This document shows positions 54,871-63,385 of a stretch of 64,000 nt of DNA, in pieces. This DNA comes from Eubacteriales bacterium (lineage in GTDB: Bacteria; Bacillota; Clostridia; Lachnospirales; Lachnospiraceae), in assembly GCA_030537195.1 (NCBI GenBank), contig JAUNOK010000009.1, positions 1 to 64,000 on the forward strand, in the 5' to 3' direction. Each line of letters begins with the position of its first letter. The stretch's first letter is position 1. The translations under genes and the position numbers were made by a program. Under the pieces are notes generated by a model. It saw only the letters and a program-made list of their open reading frames with translations. It ran no database searches and was not told the origin of the DNA.

Positions 54871-56730
54871 ATGGCGGATACAATTGATGAGTTATATTCG
54901 AAATATACCAGCCAGGTAGAAGAAGCACTGGAAGATGACAGATATTTTCAATATCTGTTCGAGATGATTCAGGCAGGTGATAATACGCTGCAGCAGAAGA
55001 ACCGTGTGCTTCATAAAGTGGTAGATGAGCGATGGCTGACAGTCGTTGAGGAAGGTATTAAAGCGATATTTAATATCGTGGATAAGCCGCGGCGGTTTAT
55101 TGCGACAACAGAAGAAGTTGTTCCGGTGGCTCTGGCTAAAAAAATCACTGCGGACAGTGTACGCCATCTCAGTCAGAATACACAGTTTATTGCCCAGAAT
55201 GCAGATGGAGAAATTCATCCGACAAAAATATTAAATGTAACAACTGAAGAAAGTTTTGATCTGTACGAGAATAGGTTTGTGTATCATCTGATTCAGCGGT
55301 TATTTGCATTCGTAGATAAGAGAACAGATGTTATCTTCTGGTCTACCGGGGATGAAACCTGTAATGTCATGAGCATGGAAAGCAAAGTCGATGATGCTTA
55401 TGAACAGATTTCTTACAAGGTTGAAATGACAATCAAGAATCGTCAGAGTTATGTGGAAAATGATGACGACCATATGGAAATCTTTAAAAGAATCGACCAT
55501 GTACGCCGAATGTCAAGAGCATTAAGAACAAGCTCGTTCTGTGATATTATGAATGGATGTGCCAAGGTGCGAAGTCCGATTCAGCGAACCAACCTGATGA
55601 TGAAAGATCCTGATTACAGGACATGTTACCAATTATGGCAGTTTATTGAAAGCTATGATGAGGTTGGCTATACCATTGAAGAACGCGATTCGGCGATGGA
55701 ATTTGATGAGGAATACCTGTTACAGATGTACATCAACATGATTACAAACTATACGGTATTTAAGAGCCTTCTGGAAGCAGATCCGCGAAGACTGACAGAA
55801 CTTGCTTCAAAGAAACGTGAGCCGGTCAAACCGAAATTTATTAAAGAAATAAAAGAAGAAATTGTTGAAGATCGTAATATCCCGGATGTGGAAATCCGTC
55901 AGGTATTTGTGGAGGAGGTAACACAGGCACAGCTCGATGCAGAGGCCAGATTAAAAGAGGAAACAGAACGCAGAGAGCAGTTGGAGAAATCTGTGAACAA
56001 TCTTGAGTGGCAGGTAGAATCTCTGAATCAGGAAATGCAGATTGCTGAGCAGACTCATATTCAGCTGGAAGAAGAAAAAGATTACCTGATGACACAGCTT
56101 GAGTCAGAGACGACGACAAGAAAGAAAGCGGAAGAAGCTGTATTGCAGGCACAGACAGAGGCTGAGGCAAAAGTAGAACAGGTGCAGGCAGAAGCCGAGA
56201 CAAAAGTAGAACAGGCGCAGACTGACGCAAAGAAAAATCTTGAGCAGGCACAGGAAGAAGCAAGACAGCATGTGGAACAGCTTCAGAATGAGCATGAGCA
56301 ATATGTGATACAGATAAAAAGTGAAGCTGATAGGCAGATTGTTCAGGTTAAGAATGATGCTTCTGTGCAGATTCAGCAGATTAGGGATGCAGCGGCACAG
56401 GATATTGAAAAAGCAATAGCGGAAGAAAACAATGCAAAGGATATCGCAAAGAAAGCTGTTGAAGAAAATTATGCATTAAATGAAATGATTAAAGCTACAC
56501 AGATGCAGATTACAGCCTTAGAAGAACAGCTTGAAAGAATCAGGCGTGAAAGTGCCGAAGCTATATCCAAAGTTGAAAGAGAAAAAGAAGAAGCTGTTAC
56601 CAAAGCTGAGAAAGAAAGAGAAGAAGCAATCGCGAAAGCCGAAGCTAACAGTCTTTCACATTATATTGTAAATGCTCTTCAGGAGCGTAAAGAACGCAAA
56701 AAATCCAAAGAGGATAACAGTGAAAAATGA
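54871..56730 (+). CDS. DUF2357 protein with long hendecad coiled coil, 619 aa
   Basis: The N-terminal part (about 70-330) is DUF2357-like, as in McrB-partner proteins. T-T-E-E-S-F-D-L-Y-E-N-R-F-V at 124-137 is the hallmark, and N-L-M-M-K-D-P-D-Y-R at 241-250 follows. In known partners a PD-(D/E)xK nuclease follows; none is visible here. Instead residues about 340-610 form a continuous charged coiled coil, with nine uninterrupted 11-residue repeats (418-516). It starts 30 bp after the AAA+ gene and overlaps the second peptidase by ATGA. Probably the ATPase's structural partner. The link to restriction is lost. Confidence 0.78.
   Translation: MADTIDELYSKYTSQVEEALEDDRYFQYLFEMIQAGDNTLQQKNRVLHKVVDERWLTVVEEGIKAIFNIVDKPRRFIATTEEVVPVALAKKITADSVRHLSQNTQFIAQNADGEIHPTKILNVTTEESFDLYENRFVYHLIQRLFAFVDKRTDVIFWSTGDETCNVMSMESKVDDAYEQISYKVEMTIKNRQSYVENDDDHMEIFKRIDHVRRMSRALRTSSFCDIMNGCAKVRSPIQRTNLMMKDPDYRTCYQLWQFIESYDEVGYTIEERDSAMEFDEEYLLQMYINMITNYTVFKSLLEADPRRLTELASKKREPVKPKFIKEIKEEIVEDRNIPDVEIRQVFVEEVTQAQLDAEARLKEETERREQLEKSVNNLEWQVESLNQEMQIAEQTHIQLEEEKDYLMTQLESETTTRKKAEEAVLQAQTEAEAKVEQVQAEAETKVEQAQTDAKKNLEQAQEEARQHVEQLQNEHEQYVIQIKSEADRQIVQVKNDASVQIQQIRDAAAQDIEKAIAEENNAKDIAKKAVEENYALNEMIKATQMQITALEEQLERIRRESAEAISKVEREKEEAVTKAEKEREEAIAKAEANSLSHYIVNALQERKERKKSKEDNSEK
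56122..56418 (+). repeat. Nine in-frame 33-bp (11-residue) coiled-coil repeats
   Basis: Encodes residues 418-516 of the DUF2357 protein: K-K-A-E-E-A-V-L-Q-A-Q then eight further units of the same length with consensus x-x-A-x-x-x-V-x-Q-(V/A/I)-(Q/K) and no gaps. Hendecads favour near-straight or right-handed coiled coils. Confidence 0.8.
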
Positions 56731-57344
56731 TGAGAAAGATTATTTATGGATTTATTAATATTCTTTCTGTGCTGATTATTGTTGCAGCAGTCATAGTACT
56801 ATGTATTGTTCTAATGACCAAACCGGGAGAACCACCCAATATTTTTGGATATACAGCACTTCGCGTTACGACAGGCAGCATGGAACCGACATATGGTGTG
56901 GACACGCTGATTTTAGTGAAAGAAACAGATCCGGCTGCAATCAGTGAGGGAGATGTGATTTCTTTCTATTCATCAGACCCGGCATTAGACGGTGCAGTCA
57001 ATACGCACAGAGTTGTTGAAGTCAGAAAAGATGGAGATAATTATATGTATGTCACTAAAGGAGATGCCAATAATGTTCCGGACATGTATGATGTTAATTC
57101 AAAATATCTGATTGGTAAGGTTGTGGCATCTTCACTGGTTATCGGCAAGATTTCAAGACTCTGCGCTAATCCACTGATATTCGTCCCTGTGATTCTGATA
57201 CCGCTCGCAATTATGCTGATTGCAAATGTTGTGCACACATGCAGGCTTGCAAAAAAGATTGCAAAAGAAGAAACGGAAGCAGCCGTAAGAGAAGCTATAG
57301 ATGAGATAAAGCAGAAGAAAAATGCGAAGGAAAATCAAAAGTAG
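56727..57344 (+). CDS. sipW: SipW-type signal peptidase I, second copy, 205 aa
   Basis: Membrane helix (about 6-30), S51 in G-S-M-E-P-T-Y, H94 in N-T-H-R-V, K-G-D-A-N-N near 111-116 and a second helix (about 149-170), then a short charged tail. Ser-His type as in SipW. It overlaps the DUF2357 gene by 4 bp. Having two such peptidases in one cluster suggests separate substrate groups. Confidence 0.88.
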   Translation: MMRKIIYGFINILSVLIIVAAVIVLCIVLMTKPGEPPNIFGYTALRVTTGSMEPTYGVDTLILVKETDPAAISEGDVISFYSSDPALDGAVNTHRVVEVRKDGDNYMYVTKGDANNVPDMYDVNSKYLIGKVVASSLVIGKISRLCANPLIFVPVILIPLAIMLIANVVHTCRLAKKIAKEETEAAVREAIDEIKQKKNAKENQK

Positions 57345-57443
57345 ACTTACAACAAATGGTATGCTAAAATACATCAGGAAAATTTTAAATAATAAAAATA
57401 ATCATATAATAATTATGATTTGAAGATACTCGGAGGAAATAAT

Positions 57444-58127
57444 ATGGCAGGGACTATACAGATTAAGCCAGGTACAAAGATGCGACTTGCATTGGATGTG
57501 CCAGCTGGACAGACTCCACAGTTCAATATGGTCAGTACATTTAATAAAGCATTGGATGAATCTGCTTTTCTTGTGTCTGTACCGATGCGTGATGGCAAAG
57601 CATATGTTCCAGAGGAAACTCAGAAGATATTGTTCCAGTATGGCGTAGGTGAGGAAACTGCTGTTATAGCGGGGTATGTAGACGATGTTGTAAAGGAAGG
57701 TATTCGTCGCTTCTGGAAAGTACGAAGGGTTGTTGAACAGCGACAGTTCATTAATCGTGTGGATGTCCGTATGAAAGTTGGATTGCCTGTGCAGTATATG
57801 CAGGACACATGGGCATTAAATTCCGCAGGTGAGATTGATAAAGAATCCGGAGAAACGATGGATATTTCAAACGGCGGTCTTGCGGTGTGCGTAAACCGGT
57901 GGTTTGGAGTTGGAGAAACATGTATTTTTACATTGCCAAGAATGGGAACAGAATCTGAAGGCGTTCCTGAATTGGAGGTTGTTGGTGTGATATGTTGGAT
58001 GCGTGAACTTCCAAAGGGCAGTGCGTTCAGATTTGTTGCAGGTATTCAATTACGATTTGCAGATGTGCAGGAACGTATTGAGATGCAGAAATACGTGGCT
58101 TATGTAAAGAAAAGATATAAGCTGTGA
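57444..58127 (+). CDS. PilZ-domain protein (predicted c-di-GMP receptor), 227 aa
   Basis: An N-terminal YcgR-like beta domain (about 1-90) is followed by PilZ (about 95-220): R100 and R105 in Q-R-Q-F-I-N-R-V-D-V, and D140-I-S-N-G-G145. The first motif has four residues between the arginines where the family usually has three; D-x-S-x-x-G is intact. ATG 57444 follows GGAGGAA; a TTG at 57420 is rejected. It would make the cluster responsive to c-di-GMP. It is 9 bp before a membrane protein gene. Confidence 0.82.
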   Translation: MAGTIQIKPGTKMRLALDVPAGQTPQFNMVSTFNKALDESAFLVSVPMRDGKAYVPEETQKILFQYGVGEETAVIAGYVDDVVKEGIRRFWKVRRVVEQRQFINRVDVRMKVGLPVQYMQDTWALNSAGEIDKESGETMDISNGGLAVCVNRWFGVGETCIFTLPRMGTESEGVPELEVVGVICWMRELPKGSAFRFVAGIQLRFADVQERIEMQKYVAYVKKRYKL

Positions 58128-58135
58128 GGATGACT

Positions 58136-59137
58136 ATGAAGAAATCAAAAAAGATAAAAAAAACGCAGGAATCCAAAGAAACCAGAAAATCACATAAATC
58201 TCCCAGATTGAAAAAATCCAGGTCGGATCAGATAGTCCGTATAGAAGAGCTTGAAGATCTGATGGAGAAATACGGGGATGATGTAGACCCGGAGCAGATT
58301 GTCAGTATGTATATACCTCATCGAAAGGGGAAAAAGATTGGTGCGGCGCTGCTTCGTATGGATAAGCTACATCTGGCATTGCTTGGATTGATGCTTTTGA
58401 TTGCTGTTTTATTTATCGTCGCATTTATGCAGGAAAAGATGGGTAACTTTACAATTAACTTAAACCGTCTGGAACTGTATCGAAAAGGTATCAGTATTGC
58501 TGATAATGGCGATTTTACCAATGCGACTGCAAGGCTGATGGCAGATACTGTTGTGGATGCGACCAATATTTCTATAGAAGATATCCCTGCAGATGTGGAT
58601 GATATCGAGGGTACACATAACGGCAAAAACTACATGGCGTATACATATTATGTGCGTAATGCCGGCAAAGAAGATCTGGGTTATATTGCAAGAATCAAAT
58701 TAGATTCCTGCTCTAAAGGTGCAGAAAATGCAGTGCGAGTGGCTGTCTGGAAAAATGGAGAGCGCGTTGTCTATGCAGAACCGGCAGCAGACGGCGGTGA
58801 GGAAGATGGTTGTACGAGCTTTGTATCTAAAGATGTGGTGTGTGAGTATACAGAAAATAATTTCCTTGTAGGCAATGTAGATAAATATACGATTGTCATA
58901 TGGATGGATGGCGATGATCCGGAATGTGTTGATTCAATCATTGGTGGCAGCGTTCAGTTCAGCATGAACATTGATGCAGATTATGATGACGAAACAAGTC
59001 TTTTATGGAAATTCATCACAGATATCAAAGATACACTGACAGGCGATAAACCAATCAATGCTGCAGGCAACAAAGCACCAAATGACAGCTATTACACAGA
59101 CAAAGATATTACCTGGAAAACAAGAAGAAATCAGTAA
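58136..59137 (+). CDS. Membrane-anchored coat-like protein with basic cytosolic tail, 333 aa
   Basis: A strongly basic, Ser/Lys-rich N-terminus (1-75), one membrane helix (about 78-98) and an external beta-rich domain. It carries a variant of the cluster motif, I-V-I-W-M-D-G-D-D-P-E-C near 255-268. It has no T-Y-A-W-F-type processing site, so it probably stays in the membrane as an anchor or base. ATG 58136 follows GAGG. The basic tail may meet PilZ or the acidic coiled coils. Confidence 0.65.
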   Translation: MKKSKKIKKTQESKETRKSHKSPRLKKSRSDQIVRIEELEDLMEKYGDDVDPEQIVSMYIPHRKGKKIGAALLRMDKLHLALLGLMLLIAVLFIVAFMQEKMGNFTINLNRLELYRKGISIADNGDFTNATARLMADTVVDATNISIEDIPADVDDIEGTHNGKNYMAYTYYVRNAGKEDLGYIARIKLDSCSKGAENAVRVAVWKNGERVVYAEPAADGGEEDGCTSFVSKDVVCEYTENNFLVGNVDKYTIVIWMDGDDPECVDSIIGGSVQFSMNIDADYDDETSLLWKFITDIKDTLTGDKPINAAGNKAPNDSYYTDKDITWKTRRNQ

Positions 59138-59326
59138 GCAGAAAGAATGACAAAGAGTCAGAAAAATATGATAAATAATAAAATAAGACTGGAAAACTAA
59201 TATCCAATTTGTTATTATTATAATTAACAAAATACAATTCGGTGTTGCAACCGCTGAGTTATATATGGTAAACAAATAAATATGTTGCAAAATTATTTCA
59301 TAATACGAACTTAAGGAGGAAATAAT

Positions 59327-60190
59327 ATGAAAGAAACAAAGAGTGTTAAAGCACTGAAAAAACAGCTTATGGCTGCAATCGCCATGGTATGCGTTGCCGC
59401 TATCGCGCTGGGAACAAGTACATATGCTTGGTTTGTAAGTAACAATGCTGTAACAGCAACGGGTGTTGACCTTAGTACAACATCATCTGTACCAAACCTT
59501 TATATTACATCATCAGGTAAAACTACAGATGCGGCAATTGCTGCTGGAACAAATCCAACTAAATTATATCCAACATCAACAAAAGATGCCACTAACTTCT
59601 TTGAGACAAAGCACTGGACATCTGGAACAGGCAAAAATGCTGTTGCAGATCAGTATCAAGAAGCGTTGACTCATGAGCAGGGAAAGACTGTATATGCAGA
59701 TTACACATTTGTACTTGGTGTAACTAACGGAACAATGGATGTTTATTTTGATAGCGATGTAGCCACAACAACTTTAAAAGCTAATGGAAAAATGGGTACA
59801 GCTGCACGTTTTGCAATCAAATTTGATGATGGTAATTGGACAATGTTTAAAGTGGCTGGTACAGAGACTGGTGATGGCTATTATACTGACCAGGATGCTT
59901 CAACAGGTGATTATTGGGTTACAGCAGCAGGTACAAACACAATTGCCACAGCAAAATATGCTGAAATGACTGACTATTCAGGTAGTGTTAATACTCAGGG
60001 ACAAGCACAGGCAGGAACAACAAAATTAACTACTATTTCAAGTGATAAAACCCAGACAGTTACAGTTCGTGTTTGGTATGAAGGCTGTGACAAAGATTGC
60101 GTTTCTGAAAATGCAAAAGATGGAATCACAAATGCTGTAACAGGTAATCTTGGATTTGTAGGTGTTCAGGTAACTTCTCCAGAAGCATAA
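59327..60190 (+). CDS. TasA-like major subunit candidate, 287 aa
   Basis: Signal with T-Y-A-W-F at 32-36, then a Thr/Ala/Ser-rich beta protein with A-A-R-F-A-I-K-F and W-Y-E-G-C-D-K-D-C near the end, closing G-F-V-G-V. Only two Cys appear in the mature part, both in this motif. The 189-bp leader, consensus AAGGAGG and strong terminator point to high separate expression, as expected of a main fibre component. Low-complexity Thr-rich composition agrees. The polymer state is inferred. Confidence 0.72.
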   Translation: MKETKSVKALKKQLMAAIAMVCVAAIALGTSTYAWFVSNNAVTATGVDLSTTSSVPNLYITSSGKTTDAAIAAGTNPTKLYPTSTKDATNFFETKHWTSGTGKNAVADQYQEALTHEQGKTVYADYTFVLGVTNGTMDVYFDSDVATTTLKANGKMGTAARFAIKFDDGNWTMFKVAGTETGDGYYTDQDASTGDYWVTAAGTNTIATAKYAEMTDYSGSVNTQGQAQAGTTKLTTISSDKTQTVTVRVWYEGCDKDCVSENAKDGITNAVTGNLGFVGVQVTSPEA

Positions 60191-60220
60191 TCCAAGTAAA
60201 AGCTGTAATATTTTAGAATC

Positions 60221-60248
60221 CCCAGACGGTAGCACCGTCTGGGTTTTT
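60221..60248 (+). terminator. Strong terminator after the TasA-like gene
   Basis: CCCAGACGGT (60221-60230) pairs perfectly with ACCGTCTGGG (60234-60243) around a 3-nt loop, then TTTTT. It lies in the 314-bp gap 60191-60504, which also has the promoter at 60329 and otherwise holds no gene I can see. Confidence 0.92.
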
Positions 60249-60328
60249 CTTTTGCCTTAATTTTTCATATTGTCTGCTACCTGCAAACTCTTCACTCTTT
60301 TTTAAACTCCATTTTCTGCAAGTAACGC

Positions 60329-60357
60329 TTGAGAGTAAGGGTAAAAAAGGGTATACT
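60329..60357 (+). promoter_or_regulatory. Sigma-A-type promoter of the second SipW gene set
   Basis: TTGAGA (60329-60334), 17-bp spacer, TATACT (60352-60357). About 148 bp of leader remain before the next start. Confidence 0.6.
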
Positions 60358-60504
60358 TATACTGATATTAATGTATCACATTTTGAAGATACAGAACTTA
60401 TAAATATAAAACAACAAGAACATTTGACAACAGGGTACACCAGATAATCCATCAGAACCGATGTAAGATATTTTGTTTCAGGTAGATTAAGAAGGAGACG
60501 CAAA

Positions 60505-61665
60505 TTGTTCCAACATAATAAAACAATAGAGAAAAAAGATATAGCACAAGAAAATTATGAGCATTTAAGAAAAGAACAGAAAAAAATAATTGCCAGAATG
60601 ATAGTTATCATTCTGGCTGTGATTGCTGTAGTTGTTGCACTGTGCATAGCCTGGTTTGTGAATAATACAAGAGTTCAGTCAAAAGGTATGACAATCAGTA
60701 CAGATGCGGGAATCGTTGAATTAAGAACATCTGGTGGAGCAGGAATACATGACGATGTATTGAAAAAGATTATGGACTCAGGGCAGACTAATAAAAGTTT
60801 TTGGTATGAGCTGGCAGATAAAGTTAATGGCTTTTTCGAAACATCATCGGATAAATATGCAATAAACTGGCTGCTGAGTGATGATAGCAATATGGGAAAC
60901 TACAGTACAGAACAGCCAGACTGGGAACAATACTGGGAAAACGCACAATCGGGAGCGGAACGTCAGGATGAGGCGATTGAGCCGGGGTCTTCAGGAAGAC
61001 TAACATTCTATGTAGTTCCAAAGTATAATGGAACGGTAGAGTTGAACATGAATCTGAGTCTGATTCCTTATAAATTAGAAAACAATGAATTTAAAGAGAT
61101 TACAGAAGACGATGAAACTGATAAAGTTGCCAAAGACTTTGTTGATGGGCATATTATATTTTGTCTGGAAAAAGAAACAGATACAAGTGCAGATACAAAA
61201 GAGATTCAGTGGATTAAAGATGGCACATTTGATATAAAGATAGAAAATGCAGAAAAAGATAAAGAGTACGAATATACGTTATACTGGTGCTGGCCGCATA
61301 GTTTTGGTGAGGCGGTTCTGAAAGCAGAAGACTCCTATCTTAGTGGAAGAGATATACTTTTTTCTGAGTATAAGAATGGTGAAACTGTGAGAAATACAAT
61401 TTTACAGACAGATGAATTGTCAATGGTGAAGAAACCGGGACAGTATTTTTACAGTAGTCTGACAAAGAAACCATTAGATGCAGAGCAGAAAGAATTGAGG
61501 GAAATTGCAGGTATGTACAATAATTCTCCAGCAGATTTTAGCGATGCAGCCAAAAATGCATATGTCGAATTGAGTTCCTATTACAATCAGGCAGACCAGT
61601 ATATTGGAAGTCATGTGGACTGCATAAGAATACAGCTTGCAGCGCAGCCTGTGGAAGGAAAGTAA
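60505..61665 (+). CDS. SipW-type signal protein without EGCD motif, set 2 protein 1, 386 aa
   Basis: TTG start after AAGGAG. A 30-residue basic cytosolic part, a hydrophobic run and C-I-A-W-F at 47-51. The external part is acidic and has no E-G-C-D motif or A-A-R core, so it belongs to a second type. Tyr/Trp-rich segments (W-E-Q-Y-W) occur near 150. It is six bases from the next gene, in one operon. Role unknown, possibly accessory or assembly. Confidence 0.68.
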   Translation: MFQHNKTIEKKDIAQENYEHLRKEQKKIIARMIVIILAVIAVVVALCIAWFVNNTRVQSKGMTISTDAGIVELRTSGGAGIHDDVLKKIMDSGQTNKSFWYELADKVNGFFETSSDKYAINWLLSDDSNMGNYSTEQPDWEQYWENAQSGAERQDEAIEPGSSGRLTFYVVPKYNGTVELNMNLSLIPYKLENNEFKEITEDDETDKVAKDFVDGHIIFCLEKETDTSADTKEIQWIKDGTFDIKIENAEKDKEYEYTLYWCWPHSFGEAVLKAEDSYLSGRDILFSEYKNGETVRNTILQTDELSMVKKPGQYFYSSLTKKPLDAEQKELREIAGMYNNSPADFSDAAKNAYVELSSYYNQADQYIGSHVDCIRIQLAAQPVEGK

Positions 61666-61671
61666 AGGCTT

Positions 61672-62445
61672 ATGGAGAATCAGATACATAATATGGATAA
61701 TAAAAGTAAAATGAATAACAAAGTAAAAAAAATGTATATCAGTTCCATAATTGCATTGATTCTGGCATTGACTGCACTGATTGGAGTGACACTTGCCTGG
61801 TTTTTTAACAGGAGAGAACTTGATACATTAACATGGATTAAAACACCGACCCGTCTGGATATTGGAAGTGGTAACAATCATGATATTGCATATCTTGATC
61901 TGGGTTCTATCGATGCAGATACGGAAAGTAGAGAAGTTGAGCAGGTATTCTGTGTATATGGAGAATCGGTGGATATATATTCTTTGCAGCTTGCATATAC
62001 AACTAATATTGCTTTTTATTATGATATCTACAGAGCAAGCTATGATCCGGATAATGGAAATGTTGAATTTACTTATACAGATAACAATGGAGATCATACA
62101 GAGAAGTTCAGTTATAACCCGGGTTCTACGCCTGTAATTCAGGCGAAGCCGCTTAATAAAATGGATGCAGCTGAAGTAGCTACACATCAGAGTCATGCAT
62201 TAAGCTATGGTGATGACAAGGGACTTAATCCTGTAGAAACGAGCAAGGTCCAGAGCAATGCAGAGCCTTTGTACTGGCTGGCTAGTGAAAATGGATTGAA
62301 TGTTATGAAACCACAGGAAGTGAAGACAGATATAACAGGTTCTGCTTACTTCTGCGATTATTATGTGATTAAAATTCACTGGGATGAGGAAACAGTTATA
62401 AATGATAAGGAAACGGATATGGTTTATCTTACCGTGAGCCGATAA
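61672..62445 (+). CDS. SipW-type signal protein, set 2 protein 2, 257 aa
   Basis: Signal core T-L-A-W-F at 40-44 after a basic N-terminus. The body is beta-rich, Asp/Tyr-rich, with no E-G-C-D motif. It ends V-Y-L-T-V-S-R. Same operon position as its neighbours, 6 bp after protein 1 and 17 bp before protein 3. Not recognised further. Confidence 0.65.
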   Translation: MENQIHNMDNKSKMNNKVKKMYISSIIALILALTALIGVTLAWFFNRRELDTLTWIKTPTRLDIGSGNNHDIAYLDLGSIDADTESREVEQVFCVYGESVDIYSLQLAYTTNIAFYYDIYRASYDPDNGNVEFTYTDNNGDHTEKFSYNPGSTPVIQAKPLNKMDAAEVATHQSHALSYGDDKGLNPVETSKVQSNAEPLYWLASENGLNVMKPQEVKTDITGSAYFCDYYVIKIHWDEETVINDKETDMVYLTVSR

Positions 62446-62462
62446 CGTGGAGGAATATCAAA

Positions 62463-63368
62463 TTGAAAAAAATAAAAAGACTGACAGTTATTTATTTTGC
62501 ACTTGCTGCTATATTGGCGGTGATAGCTGTTACTTTTGCTGCATATACCAGACTTAGCAGTGCGAAACGTGTCGTCACTGTAAAAGGTACAGAACAACTT
62601 TTTACATCAGATGTATTGATGGAATATCAGCAGGATTCACAGATACAGACCAGAGTACTTTCCTTTGGAGAGGAAGAAAAAGTGTTTTCTATCACTGTCT
62701 CCAATCATCTGCAGGGTGATAAGACAAAGTATGATACCAAAAACATACCATATACATTAAAGGTTGAACTTCTGGATGCGGATGGTAAATCTGTTACAGA
62801 TAGCAATGTTTATTCAATGTTGTCTGTAAATGGAACAAGTATGGCTTCAAATCCTGTTTCAATATCAGACCAGGTATTAAATGGCGTAGAAGCAAAGGAT
62901 ATTATGTATACGTTTCGTTTTGATTCAGAAATCATGAACTATCGTATTAAGATAACAGCAGAGACAACAAGAAGTGAATACAAATCCCTTGGACGCGTAA
63001 TCTCTATTACAACCAATTCTGCCGCAACCGATTGGAGCGGAAGCTTTATAGATGCTGAGAAGACAGCAGTGGATGCCAATAAAGAATTAGGAATTATCAA
63101 TTATAAGATTTCCGGACAGACAGAAGGAGATTATGTACTTAGCTGGGATTCTGCCAGGGTGGAGATTGACAAGTGGTGTCTTGAAAAAATGACATCAACA
63201 AAGCCAGCAAAGAATGATAACAATAATATTGAATCAGTGGAACTGCATCTTGGAGCAGAGAATACACCTAAGCAGTATCTTATTACTTTTTACCGTACCT
63301 ATGCGGAGCAGGATCTTAATGAAGATTGGAATACAATAAGCAAATATATTAATTTCCAAAAGAAATAG
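62463..63368 (+). CDS. SipW-type signal-like protein, set 2 protein 3, 301 aa
   Basis: TTG start with GGAGGAA. A shorter signal with T-F-A-A-Y at 24-28, closer to the TasA processing site than those of its neighbours. A beta-rich external domain with V-F-S-I-T-V-S-N and D-S-A-R-V-E-I strands follows. No E-G-C-D motif. It precedes a large surface protein by 17 bp. Confidence 0.65.
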   Translation: MKKIKRLTVIYFALAAILAVIAVTFAAYTRLSSAKRVVTVKGTEQLFTSDVLMEYQQDSQIQTRVLSFGEEEKVFSITVSNHLQGDKTKYDTKNIPYTLKVELLDADGKSVTDSNVYSMLSVNGTSMASNPVSISDQVLNGVEAKDIMYTFRFDSEIMNYRIKITAETTRSEYKSLGRVISITTNSAATDWSGSFIDAEKTAVDANKELGIINYKISGQTEGDYVLSWDSARVEIDKWCLEKMTSTKPAKNDNNNIESVELHLGAENTPKQYLITFYRTYAEQDLNEDWNTISKYINFQKK

Positions 63369-63385
63369 AGAGGAAGTACAGAGAC

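Noticed and set aside
53206-56730. McrBC-type restriction system
   Set aside because: No nuclease domain visible, membrane helices in the ATPase and secretion genes on both sides argue against DNA restriction.
48930-60190. Type IV pilus system
   Set aside because: No prepilin peptidase, PilB/PilT-type ATPase or prepilin G-F-T-L-x-E site; the signals are SipW/TasA-type.
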